From contig MU119283.1 in the NCBI GenBank assembly GCA_014904845.1, positions 62,001 through 126,000 on the forward strand: a stretch of DNA of 64,000 bases, read 5' to 3'. Made by a program: the position numbers and the translations under genes. Each line of letters begins with the position of its first letter. The stretch's first letter is position 1. This document shows positions 1-11,600 of the stretch, piece by piece. The notes beneath the pieces were generated by a model that was given only the letters and a program-made list of their open reading frames with translations, did no database searches and had not been told where the DNA came from. The stretch is from Acephala macrosclerotiorum. Taxonomy: Eukaryota > Ascomycota > Leotiomycetes > Helotiales > Mollisiaceae.

Positions 1-472
1 TAAGGCAAAGAAAAGAGGTGTCTTCATACGGTCTACAACCGAAGAGCATCTTGAGGTGGAGGACAGCTTAGAAAGCGCGTTCTTTTCTCGCGATTTGCAA
101 CGAAGGGGGTTTATGGGTCGAGCGAAGAACAAAATAGCAAAGGTGTTCTCTTCTCGCGATTTGCAACAAGGAGCTCAAAGCGGGCAACGTACAGATACGA
201 CTTGAGATGCGAATGAGACTCAATTGAGTGACTCTAGCTAAGAGGAGAATCGATGAATGCATCGCAGTGGGACTAGAAACAGAAATTGAGATGCAGCACC
301 GAATACATTGTGTTCCGCATCGAGGCTTAGCGATAACTCGTCGATGAACAAACAAGACACAGATCTTGAATTCTATACTTACAAATGATACGAACAAATC
401 CCCAACGCCCAAGCAGCCATCTATCTATTGTGACAGTCGCTTATCTATACCCATTCTAATATATGCATTACA

Positions 473-2240
473 TCAAGGTACAGACAAACCCAAGCCCACC
501 CCACCATTACCATTCAACCCTGTGCTCAACTCCCTGGGCCGCCAAGTCTCTTCCTGTCTGGTTCCGGGTGGCAGCCAAGCGGCATTACTCGCTCCTCTCG
601 CCCTTCCACCTCTCCCAGGTGGTCCCATGTCATCACTCTTCTTACTATCTCCATCTGCACCATTCATAGTCGGCAACGCATACCCATTCGTATACCCTCT
701 GACAGGAGATTGGTGTCTCGAAGGCGTATTCCTGTGCACGTTTGCCGGCAGGGTGGAAAGCGGCAAGATACTCTCCTCCTTAATATCCATCATCTTCGCC
801 TTCTTGTCCGCCTTGTTACCCTCCTTAGCACGATCATAAAGATACAATCCAAAGAACGTCAACGCTATACCCAACCCCTGAATTTTCGTCGTTGGATTCC
901 GAAACCAGATGATAGCGACAACGACGACGAAGACTCGCTTGATGAGTGAAGCGACTGAATATGTGACGGGTGATACCATGGAGAGAAGTACGAAAGCGAT
1001 GATGTTTTGGCCGAAGTGGAAGACGCCGTTGAATATGAATTCTTGAGCCAAGCGGCCGTGATCGAAGGCTGGCATTGAGGGCTTTCCTTTTGCGAGATCG
1101 ATGGAGCCGTCATGTAGGAAGTCGCCGAGAAGAGAGAAGCCTTCGGACCAGAGCCAGTAAGGAAGTGTGAGGAAGAAAGCGAGGCCAGAGGAGTAGCAAA
1201 GGAGGTTCAGTTTGTCGAGTTTTTTGGTTGCGATCCCCGAGGCTTCGGCGAGCGCAGCTTCATTGAAGAGCCGCTTGGAGAAGATATTTTGTGTGACGAA
1301 TATCAGGGCTGCCAGGAGGGCGAATAGTATACCCATTAGATTCCCTTTGAACTCTGCTGAGCAGGCAAGCATCACCCCGAATGTGAGGGGTACGAGAGAA
1401 ACGTATGTGGAAATTGGGTAGCGGATGTCGAATATCAGGCGGTATGCCAGGACTGTGAAGAGTGGGGAGAGACCCTTTATGGTGTGGACGAGAGACACAG
1501 GAATCTTGGTTGTTGCCGAAGCTGAGAGTAGATGACCTCCAAGTGCGAAGAAAGCGAGGGGTAGCGTAGTTTTGATGACATCCCGTGAAGGATAGCGGAT
1601 GCCATGTCGAAGTTCTTTAACATGTCGTGGGAGGAATGGGAATTTGGTGGCCAGCCAGGAGAAGAGGAGGCAAAAGGAGGTGACGAGGGAGAATTGGACC
1701 AAAGTGAGGGTCGCTGGCTTTGGGAAGACATTTAGGATGGCTTTGGAGGAGGTGTTTGTGAGAGCACTTGAAGTGTACCATATAATACAAAGGATCTACA
1801 GCAAACATCAGCATTTGCATTGGTGATTTGAAGGAATTACAAACAATTAGCAAGGGGGAGACCGGCGCCTTTAATGCATCCCCAATCTCCTGCACATTCG
1901 TACTGACACTCCCTCTTCTCGTCCGTATTGTCCTGAAGGCTTCACTTAAACTTTTTTGTCTGCCATGCCTTCCCCCTGTGCTTGCAGATCCATTCGTCCA
2001 TGATGACCCTGACCCCTTTAAATTGCTCTCTCTTCTCGGCTGCCATCTTTCTGCAGACACCGGACTCGCTGTGTAGCCATTTCCTATTGTCGGACTTGGT
2101 GATGTATTGTAGGACCCATCTAGGGACTCGTCATGATCTGGAAATTTCTCCATCGAGGTTCGTAGAGTTGTTCTGTTCTCTGCCGGAAATTTGAAGCTCT
2201 GTACCCGAGTTTGGGATGATCCTCGAGTAGAGTGAGGCAT
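473..2240 (-). CDS. TPT/DMT-family membrane transporter (Sly41-like)
   Basis: Two exons, 2240-1845 and 1795-473, joined over a 49-nt intron (1796-1844; donor GTTTGT, acceptor GTAG), give 572 residues. The reading is phase 0 across the junction and restores the family signature WYTSSALTNTSSKAIL. The first 130 residues are a polar, serine-rich cytosolic tail. The TPT (triose-phosphate transporter) domain follows, with about eight to ten hydrophobic segments and the motif LVHTIKGLSPLFTV, ending in YDRAKEG; a polar tail of about 100 residues closes the protein. Family members sit in the ER/Golgi or other endomembranes and exchange phosphorylated sugars or nucleotide sugars; the substrate here is unknown. 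I start at the ATG at 2240, since the open frame beyond it has no ATG. It is divergent from the SF3B2 gene 368 bp away. Sly41 is the closest named yeast relative I can suggest; that name is inference. Confidence 0.85.
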
Positions 2241-2608
2241 TGTGATTTGGCTGGACGTCGAATTGGCCAAAGGACGTTCTTATTTTTGTCGCTGCATGTT
2301 GTGCTGTTCGAGGCCTGCTGCGCTCATTCACGGAGGGTGTCGAAAAGTGGTGAGAGTATTCGCAATCTATTTCGAGAAGTCGATACGAAGGTCCTGACGG
2401 AAAATTTGACGGCGATTGCCGGCGCTGGCGCTAGTAAAACGCGACTTTGATTGAGGTTCTTTAGTAACTTTTGATACAACATCTCAGACTCGAAACTCGA
2501 CACAACCTACGGATATTCGATCATCAACGTCTCGAGACGATCGCCTACGATCTAGTTTATATGCGCTGCCAGGTCTAGAGTCACAACAATACAGGAAGAT
2601 TGGGCGTG
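2241..2608. promoter_or_regulatory. divergent promoter between TPT transporter and SF3B2
   Basis: This 368-bp space separates two start codons on opposite strands, so both promoters must lie in it or overlap the 5' ends. I see no clear TATA box. Pyrimidine-rich and GA-rich stretches are present near both starts. That it acts as a shared promoter is inferred only from layout. Confidence 0.4.
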
Positions 2609-4402
2609 ATGCCCTCAGCCGTTACCATGGCGCCGAAATTGACCAAAAATCAGATGAGGCGCGCGAAGAAGAAGGAGCAGAAGAAGGTAGCAAAGGTCTG
2701 TCTCGAGAAGGATGTCTGTATGAGCGTATGTGCTAATATGACACAGGTGACTCCAATTCCAGAGCCAGAAAAGGCGCCAGAATCTGTCCCTGAACCCGAG
2801 GCAGTCAAACCTGTAAAAGAAGAAGACCCTCTACAAAACGATATCACCACACTCGAAGTCAGCGAAGATGATCCAAACTACGAGATGTTCAAGAGTATTA
2901 TGGAGCGATTCGGTGCGACTGCTGAAGAAGAAGAGGCTGCGAAGGAAGCAAATGCAGGAGATAAGGGTGAAGTCTTCTACGACGATGATGACGAGATTCC
3001 AGATGAAGATGAGGAGGCAGACAAGGAGCCGAAGTTGTCCAAGAAGAAGAGAAAGGAGCGTGACAAGCTGTCTGTGGCCGAATTGAAGGCTTTGGTCCAG
3101 AAGCCAGAGCTTGTGGAGTGGACTGACACATCTGCCTCAGATCCCCAATTGCTCGTTCAGATCAAGTCATATCGAAACGTTGTCCCTGTGCCAAGCCATT
3201 GGTCGCTCAAGCGCGAATACCTCTCGTCCAAGCGTGGTGTTGAGAAACCTCCATTCGCACTGCCGAAGTTCATCCAAGAGACTGGTATTGCAGAGATGCG
3301 CGATGCAGTACTTGAGAAGCAAGACCAAGCTAGCTTGAAGCAAAAACAGCGAGAGAGAGTTCAGCCAAAGATGGGAAAGTTGGACATTGATTATCAGAAG
3401 TTGTATGAAGCCTTCTTCAGGTTCCAGACCAAGCCTGAGCTAACGCGCTATGGCGAGGTTTACTACGAAGGCAAAGAATACGAGACAAATCTACGACATC
3501 TCCGTCCTGGTGAGTTGAGCGAGGAATTGAAGGAGGCTTTAAATATCCCCCCAGGAGCTCCACCACCGTGGTTGATCAATCAACAACGATTCGGTCCCCC
3601 TCCTTCCTATCCATCTCTGAAGATTCCTGGCCTGAATGCCCCTCCTCCGCCAGGTGGTGCTTGGGGTTTCCATCCCGGTGGATACGGAAAACCTCCTGTC
3701 GATGAGTTCAACAGACCTCTGTATGGTGGTGATATTTTTGGTGTCTTACAACCTCAAGTCAACAATCAGGCTGGTGAGCCCATCGAGCGAACATTATGGG
3801 GAGAGCTTCAGGCACCGGAAGAGGAGTCGGAGGAAGAGGAAGAGAGTGAGGACGAGGAAGAGGGCGATGAAGAGGATATAGGCACTGGCCTTCAAACCCC
3901 AAGCGGCTTGGAGACCCCTGGTGGAATGGCTTCTACCGTTCCTTCTGAGTATCCTGGCGACATGAGCGTCGGTGGCGATTTCGACCTTCGAAAACACAAA
4001 CGCGGTACTGAGACCGAGGAATCTTCAGCTCCAAGATCAGCATACACTGTTATTCCAGAACGACAGATCCGTGCAGAAGGTTTCTTTGGTGGCGAGCGAG
4101 CTTACGATGTACGTGGTGCTCAGAATGCACACCTGCCGGTCTTAGGACAAGAAGATGATACCAGGAAGAGAAAGAAGCCAGGAGATGTTGATGTGGCACT
4201 GGACGTCGATTCTCTGGTATCAGAGGAAGGTCTGAGCAAGGATGAAATTAAGCGCAGATTTGAGCAGCAGAAGAAAGAGGAGAAGGGTGCTTGGGCATTT
4301 GATGAGGATCTGAGCGATATGATTGCGCAGGAAAGTCGGAAGCGACAAAAGCGTGACGAGGAGAAGAGGGGCGAGAGGAAGGAGAGATCATACAGATTCT
4401 AG
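2609..4402 (+). CDS. CUS1: Splicing factor 3B subunit 2 (SF3B2/Cus1), U2 snRNP
   Basis: This is a component of the SF3b complex of the U2 snRNP, which helps anchor U2 at the intron branch site in the nucleus. After a lysine-rich N-terminus and a long acidic stretch comes the DUF382 core (around KPPFALPKFIQETGI). The proline-rich PSP-type segment follows (IPPGAPPPWLINQQRFGPPP, then WGFHPGGYGKPPVDEF), then acidic and basic C-terminal tails. I infer a 51-nt intron at 2696-2746 (GTCTGT donor, GCTAATATG branch region, ACACAG acceptor). It is a multiple of three with no stop, so an unspliced reading adds 17 residues that do not fit the family. Spliced length is 580 residues from the ATG at 2609, or 574 from the ATG at 2627 (MAPKLTKNQ), which is the better match to relatives. 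Confident in identity, less so in which ATG is used. Confidence 0.93.
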   Translation: MPSAVTMAPKLTKNQMRRAKKKEQKKVAKVCLEKDVCMSVCANMTQVTPIPEPEKAPESVPEPEAVKPVKEEDPLQNDITTLEVSEDDPNYEMFKSIMERFGATAEEEEAAKEANAGDKGEVFYDDDDEIPDEDEEADKEPKLSKKKRKERDKLSVAELKALVQKPELVEWTDTSASDPQLLVQIKSYRNVVPVPSHWSLKREYLSSKRGVEKPPFALPKFIQETGIAEMRDAVLEKQDQASLKQKQRERVQPKMGKLDIDYQKLYEAFFRFQTKPELTRYGEVYYEGKEYETNLRHLRPGELSEELKEALNIPPGAPPPWLINQQRFGPPPSYPSLKIPGLNAPPPPGGAWGFHPGGYGKPPVDEFNRPLYGGDIFGVLQPQVNNQAGEPIERTLWGELQAPEEESEEEEESEDEEEGDEEDIGTGLQTPSGLETPGGMASTVPSEYPGDMSVGGDFDLRKHKRGTETEESSAPRSAYTVIPERQIRAEGFFGGERAYDVRGAQNAHLPVLGQEDDTRKRKKPGDVDVALDVDSLVSEEGLSKDEIKRRFEQQKKEEKGAWAFDEDLSDMIAQESRKRQKRDEEKRGERKERSYRF

Positions 4403-4951
4403 GATTGGAAGATAGGCATCACATATGGCGTTCGGTGGCATTGTGAGGATCAGTTGTACGTCGGAAAGTGTAATATCAGAATCGAAAAAGTACATCTATG
4501 CTCGAGTAATTATTGCTTGTGCCCTAAAAATGCTTTATTTGTGTTTTCAATAACTTTACCCAACTCGTGTTGCTGTTCAGTTTCAACCTATTTTAAGGTT
4601 ACGATCCCAATCTCTTTTTGTTCTCTGTCTTCAAACATTCCCATTGTCCTTCAACCCTCGGGACATCCAAAAGCAAGACCCAGCTGCATGCGAGGGGCAA
4701 TGTGTTGCATGTATGTCTAACTGACTAAGCACCCACAGTCAGACAAGGGTTCAAAGCTAGCGGCCGCCTTCAACATCGCTCCTCCCAAAAATTATACTAG
4801 AAACACCGACATCACCACCAAGCATCAAGCATCAAACTTCACACTCTTTCCCTACCCACCACACACCGACCTCCCTCGCTCCTTCCCACGAACGTACCTA
4901 CCACAAGAACATTTGCCACTAGCGCAATTTCGAAATAAGGTTAAGATCAAG
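4403..4951. other. intergenic, SF3B2 to RS-rich gene
   Basis: About 550 bp without a supportable gene. It should contain the SF3B2 3' end and the 5' leader of the RS-rich gene. The last 150 bp are rich in CA/CT runs typical of fungal 5' leaders. Confidence 0.5.
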
Positions 4952-7687
4952 ATGGATCGAGATCGGAGGGATAGAGACAGGGACAGGAGAGACAGGAGCA
5001 GAAGCAGAGAGAGCTATCGTGGGCGGGATCGCGATCGAAGGTTCGTTGTTTATTCTTTGCAAGTGGTATTTTGATTGTTTTATCTTTGGGGGTGGGGCAT
5101 TTTGGCTGGATCCTGGACCTCGAACGTATATACCTCGAACCTCGAACATCGACCTATTTAGAAAGTCCCTGGCCACGTCGGACAATGGATCAGAGGGGAA
5201 GAGGTAGGGGAGACTCATCTCGCGGCCGGGGCAGAGGACGAGGACGGGGGGGGACATGGCAGAGGTGGAGGTGGAGTGCAACCTATGTATGCATCCCCGA
5301 CCCAATCTCCCCAGGCGCCTCGGACATTGCCTCTACGAGACATCCTTCTGCCAGAGTATGGTCCACCGCTCGAGTATGGTCGAGTATCTGTCAATGAGCG
5401 CCAAATGTTCCACGATTGGTGGGATATTCAAGATTATGATGCCAGGATCTCGTGGGTGGTTCGCTACATACAGGCATGGAGGAGAATTGGGTCCTTCGTA
5501 CCGGTGCTCCCCCCAGGTTGCGAGAGGTATACCACCATGGAATGGGCCAGAGATTATCTCTTTGATTATCCCGAGCTGCGTCGGATATCGGATTTGGCAA
5601 TGGACATGGCAAACAATCAGAACTATCCTCAGAACCTGCTCGGTAGATTCGAGGCTATTGCCGATGTCCCACCTACTCTGGGTCATTCTCAAAGTCATCG
5701 GCAGACAGGCCTACCGGTACTCCAAATGGGTCCGTCCTCGACGACTCATCAAATGTCCCAAGATCCAGGGACATTGACTTCACGTGTCATTCAAGCGAGC
5801 GCCGCACTTGATCCCGTCACCGAAACCAAAACATCCTGCGAATTCACCTTTCAGCCCGGCCGTGAGATTAAAACACAGTTTTGAGGAATCGCCATTCAAC
5901 AGGAAGCCTCAAGAATGCGACGAGCAAAGGCTAACACAATGGCAAACAGAGGAGAAGGGGAGGTTACCAAAATGGGAGCAGGAGAATCATATCGACCCAC
6001 AGCTCGCCCACGCTCCCCACGTTCACCACCGAGAATCGATTCCTTTAGAGGCGATAGGAATAGATCACCACGCAGAGAACGCGCAAGATCACCTCCAGCA
6101 ACCGATACCTGGCACCCAGGCAGGGATCGATCCCCGCGTCGTCGATCTAGGACTCCTCCCCGGCGAGAGCGCTCACCGTTCAGAGACAACTGGCGGTCAA
6201 GAGCGCGATCACCACCACGCGTAAGGAGCCCGAGAAGGTTCTCTCCACGAAGAGACGAAGATCGTAGAGCAAGATCACCGCCAAGGTATATGAAGCTACT
6301 TTCTGTGTGTTGAATGGAGCTGACGTGACGCGTAGGAGAAGATCGAGATCACCATATGAACGCGAACGCCCCGGGCGTGCAAGGTCACCACTTCCTAGAA
6401 GATCTCCACCAGTTGGTGAGTCTGCGCGGAATTCAATCTCCCCAATTCCAACATTCCCATAACTCGCGACCAATTCGGGCTCATCTACTGACCATTTCAG
6501 GACCGCGAGGTTATCGCCCCCGTTCTAGAACTCCAGACCGTAGAGACGACCGCGCACCTACTGGTCCAAGTTCGTCAAATTGGAGAGCTCGATCACCTTC
6601 TCTTCCTGCTCGCGATTCTGAGCGATCTTCTGGTCGTACTTCCGGAAATACCTCTCGACGCTCATCACCACCTATCCATCCTGATCGTATGCACCTTACA
6701 CAAGCCAATGCCCGCGAACCAAGACCCCGCTCACCTCCTACACGAGAACGTTCACCTGTTACACAGCTTGCTTTTAGAGAGCGAGACTCTGCTAGATCCA
6801 CACCCCGAGAGCGCTCGCCTGTTCGACCAACTGCGCCACGATCCCCTCCTAGAGGGCCGGCTGGCTTTCGAGCACCACCCACTGGACCAAGCAGCAATCG
6901 AAACTTTACCGCACTTAATTCATCTCGCAATCCAATAGTGCCATCAATTATACCTTCAGCTCCTGCATCTCATTTGTCCCATCACCGATCCGAAAATAGC
7001 GGTCCTGTTGTACCACCTGCAGGTCCACGTGGCTATGTTCCCCCGACACGTGGCGCCTATAGCATGAGAGGAGGCAGAGGTTCATTCGGTAGCGACCGAG
7101 TAACCCGTCCCGACACAGGTGCATGGGGAGCAGCTCCTCCAACTCGACCAGTAGTAGCTGCAACCCAAGATATTGCCATGCGCGATGCACCTTCCAAGGT
7201 TCCCACGCCCGTTAGTCGCTCAGCACCATCACCTCGATCACCTCCATCCATCACATCCGGTCCTTCACCAACTATCCCTACCGGCCCATCAGGCGGCATC
7301 CCCACTGGTCCACGAGCCGGAGTTCCTTCTCGTCCATCATTACAGCATTCATCAAGCGTCTACGGTCGCTCCACCCAACCAAACATCAACAACGGACCTC
7401 GACCCCACCCAGCCATGGTTGGTATCCCACCTATTATCCCCGGCGGCCGAATCGATTCTGCAGCAACAGGCATTCCCACCGAAATCCAAGCTCGACTAAA
7501 GAAACTAGAAGAAGAAGAACAGGTTTTGAGGGAGAGACATTATGCGAAGCAGGAGACGTTGAAGCAGGGGTTGAAGGGGTGGGATAAATTGAGTAGGGAG
7601 GCGGCGGGTATGGCGTTGAGGACTGAGTTGAGTGAGAGACATGTTAGGATGCTGGCTGGGGAGGGGGTTGGTGGTGCTGCTTTTTAG
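4952..7687 (+). CDS. arginine/serine-rich (RS/RD/RGG) protein, probably pre-mRNA processing
   Basis: Exon 1 (4952-5040) encodes a run of RD and RS dipeptides. Later exons encode an RGG stretch, a non-repetitive block with FHDWWDIQDYD and CERYTTMEWARDYLFDYPELR, long SP/RS-rich regions (RSPPR, RRRSRTPPRRERSP) and a C-terminal coiled coil (EIQARLKKLEEEEQVLRER). I read introns at 6286-6335 and 6416-6500 with good splice sites and correct phase, and probably 5862-5981, which removes an in-frame TGA at 5882. The first intron begins at 5041; its acceptor is unclear. With the acceptor after 5193 the frame is open but reads an odd acidic peptide. The natural RGG frame needs seven rather than eight G at 5246-5253. 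RS proteins of this type act in nuclear RNA processing; the exact role is unknown. It follows SF3B2 on the same strand. Confidence 0.75.
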
Positions 7688-8640
7688 TGGACAGTTACTC
7701 GTCGAGCTGAGATGAGGTTGGTTGACGTGTTGTATGATTATATTTCCTTTCTTTTCCTTCGTTATGACAGACAAAAGCGGAGCAAAAAATATCAAGCAGG
7801 CAGAGATGCACTGTAGGCGTGGGGAATGCCCTTCCTTCTCTGGGACATGACTAGTCTGTTGGTAAAGGTTAGGCCCTTACGTGTAGAGATAATGAAAACT
7901 TTGAAAACAACAAATGAGTTTCCAATGTTGGACTTTCTGACGTGTATTTGGCTCTTACGCTCGGGGGGTTGGAAACTAACCAGAGGTACCTACGTAGACA
8001 AAAGGTTGAGCCTCGCCTTCAGCAGATCTCAAACTTCAAAGCTAAGTCTCTCAGAAGTGAATTACGTCTCAATTGTTAAATTGTTTCAATTATTCCAGGC
8101 TTACAAGGACATTCATGTTTGGGTCCACAATATGTATTATGCCACAGGTATCTCTGCTTGGTATCAACTTTACACTCCCATCCATCTCGTTCCTTTCCCT
8201 TCCCTTCCTTTCCCTTCCCATCCCATCTCAAAAGCTGGCCAAATTCATCTCAAGCACAGCTAGCAACTCCTCTCGATATCTGCATTTTATTAATCTCTGC
8301 TCTTTATGCACTCTCCCAACTCTCCCAGGTATTAACACCTCATCTCATCTCATCTCCCATCAGCGAAAAAGCAAAGTCAGAAGCATCGCTATGCAGACTA
8401 AAATGATCTACTCCACCCTATCTGAACCCGCCTTAGACATTTTACAAAGGAAAGAAACCGCTCCCCTGCTAAATGCAAGCAACAAATTTGCAATGAAGGA
8501 AATTAGGTATGTGTGTGCTCGCGCAAACCAGACAAGTCCCCAAGTCGGAGAAGCCTCAAATTTACCGCTCGATGTATGTACGCCCAACTCCAAACCACCG
8601 CCATCTTAATACTAGCGCAGCGCAATGCGCGAAGTCAAGA
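7688..8640. other. intergenic, convergent gene ends
   Basis: About 950 bp between the 3' ends of two convergent genes. It holds C/T-rich stretches (for example a CCTTCCCTTCC run near 8200) and only short overlapping open frames. I see no gene. Confidence 0.55.
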
Positions 8641-11600
8641 TCACTCACTGTCGCTGACCAGATCAACGATATCGTTCTTCTTCACCTCCTTAACTTTGCC
8701 CATGACCTTCTCCTTCGGCTTTTCCTTTCCCACAACTCTCTTCCTGGTATTCGTCTTGATGCCCACCTTGCTATCCACCTTGCCTTGGTCCATATTGTCC
8801 ATCTTGACTCTCTCCGAGTTGCTCATACTAACACTGCCTTTCAAGGTCTTCTTAAGCGGAGAAATAGGCCTTCAAGATCAGCGACGTACCTACCAAACGG
8901 AAATCGGAGGCCAAGCCAGTACTCACTCATCCGATTCACTGTCACTAATCCTAGGCTCCACCAGATTCGCATCGTCAGGCTCAAAATCTGGATCTTTGTC
9001 TGGGTCATCATCTCCCCCTAATTCTCCATATTTTCGACGCCTTTTAGTTGCTGGACTGCCGTTTGTCCTGTAGTTGCTGGGGGTGCCATTGGTTTGCTTG
9101 GTGGTCGAGAAGGGGCGTTTCTTGCTCTCGCTCACAGTACGGTCGCTGTGAGAACGATCGCTCGCGACTGAAGAGGGCTTTCGGACGGCCGCAGAAGCAG
9201 CTGATGCAACGCTACCCGGTCTAGAGGCTGGACGAGCATTGGTAGAACCTTTATTTGTGCTTGAAGTGGATTCAGCTGGCGAATTGAGTCGATTGGAAGG
9301 GGGTTGAGTTCGAGATGCAGGACCTTGGGGTGGGGCGGATGGTGTATTTCGAAGTGATGTCTGTGGGCGAGATGCAGGACCTTGGCTAGGAGCAGCCGAT
9401 GATCTTACGGCAGCTGTAACTGGAGCCTGGTCTTGAATTTTAGTAGCGTTTGACTTTCGCATCTTCTCTACCTCCTCCCCAAGATCTGCGACTTTCTCGT
9501 TGACTTCAGTGAAATTGTCGATTATTGTGTTCTGATCTGTATGGTACGTAGATGTTAACGCACTCAACTCTTCTCCAAATTTCTTGGTAGAAGATTGGAG
9601 CTTGTTGACAGCCGGTTCCAGAGTGACATCGATCTCGTCGCGCATGTTTTGAACACGCTGTCTCTCGTTGGTGACTGAGAGCTCGATTGCATCCATCCTG
9701 GTGTTTACCCTAGGTTCCACTGCTTGAAGTGCTGTCATAGATGCTTGGAGTTGGGCGATGTTGGTCTCAGCGTTTGATATGCTCGGCAGACTGTCCAAGA
9801 CATTGTAGACAATTGCTTTGTGGAGTTCGGCTGTGTTGATGTTGTCGACTCTAGATTGCACATTGCCTATGGCAGCGTCGTGACTTTCAACCGAAGCATA
9901 AACCCCATTCAGCGCCGTCTGGAGCTGATTGACCGTGTCCGATCGCGCAAATATGCCTTGAGAAGTGATGGCATTAATAGCGTTATTGGTAGCAGCATTC
10001 GTAACACTTGCCATGACGCTTTGTATTGCCTCCTTCGATTCTCGACCGAGGGTTTCGTGATCTTTCCGAAGGGATTCGATGGATGCCTGTAGTTTGCTGC
10101 TGCTGTCCTTTTGCTCGAGCTTGAGAGACCCTACAGCAGCATTAACCATATCGTCCACAACCCCCCCTACCATCTCTTCCAGTGCTGTTAGGCTTCCCTG
10201 AACAATTTGCAAGTCGTTCTCTACTCTCGCGATCCTAGGGACAAGGGTTGCATTTGGTGGTGCTGAGCCGGCCTGAGCTGGCGTCACTGGTGCTTGCAGT
10301 TCTTGAGTAGCTGGTCGTTGCTCAACGGCGTTCAAACGCTGCTTGACAGCGGATAAACCATTTTCCAGCTTCGCGAGCTCAGCGCCGGTTTCCGTCTCCA
10401 GAATTGTCTCCACCTTTTCAAGACGAGACTTGATTGGATTGAGGTCGGGAAGGTTGTGAGGAACATCTAAAGACGGACCCATTGGCCGACTTTCAAGGGC
10501 CTTCACTCTTTGGTCGAAGGATGCTAGATTGGATTTGTTGACATTCCCCATTTCAGCTATTCGCTTACTGATAGGGGCTATATCTGGCATGCTCGACTCC
10601 AGTAGTTCAAGACGTATCTTGATAGATGAGATGTCGGCGCTATTGCGAGTCAAAGTTGATGGTGCTGAACTAGCCGTAGGCGACTCTGACGTGTCCATCC
10701 TCTTCTCTAGCTTCGCCAGCCGATAGATGACGGAGTCATTCGATTCGTTTGTTTCTTGACCTACGAGCAGTGCTTCGAGTTTCCTCAATCGAGAGCTAGT
10801 ATCGGAATCAGACGCCGCGGGATCCGATCCGTTGCCAGACTTATTGGTTTCTAGGTTTGTAAGGCGAGTGCTGAGAGTGTTGAGATCGGGACCTTTCTCG
10901 AAATGGTTGTTGATCTTGGCTACCTGGCTGAGCAACGATTTCCATTGGCCACTCAGAGAAGCTATCTTTGAGATCTCTTGCTTGAGAGGCTCGATATGTG
11001 TCTTAATAAGATCATAACTGTCCACCTCGGATGGAGGTTTTGGTAGTTTCAACAGTGACTCCAGCTCCCTCACTCTCTCAATGAGAGGACTGGGGGAGTT
11101 GGCCTCTCCAGGCTGACTCTCGTGGATACTGGTGCTAGACCCCACCTTTGACAATTTTGCTTCAAACGCACTATCTAACTGCGTCGTAAGACCTTCAACG
11201 AGAGCTTTATAGTCACTGGTGACCTTGACACAGTGATTGTTGACGTTATTGATGCCACCATTGAAGCTTTCTTCCGAGACAGTCGATGATTCCAGTATTG
11301 TGACGCGGGAATGAAGCTTATCAAGCTCGGCAACGCGCGTATCAAGGGCGTCAACTAGCTGTTTCATTCCATCGACGCGCCTAGAAATCATGTCGGATCC
11401 AACTTTGCTTTCAGCCTTAGTTTGGAAGCTGCTATGCTCTTGTCGCCAAGAGGATGCGTCGGTCTCCTGCCTCTCAACCAGCTGAGCGTGCTTAGATTCA
11501 AGCTCCTTGTAGCTCTTCTCGATCTTTTGGTGCTTTTCCTCCAATTGCCGGTTCGTCTCTCTTTGCTGTGCCAACAACTTCTTCTGTTCTTCCAGCAGAT

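Noticed and set aside
1..472. Minus-strand frame at 68-412
   Set aside because: No domain or splice support; probably the distal flank of the TPT gene or of a gene beyond the window.
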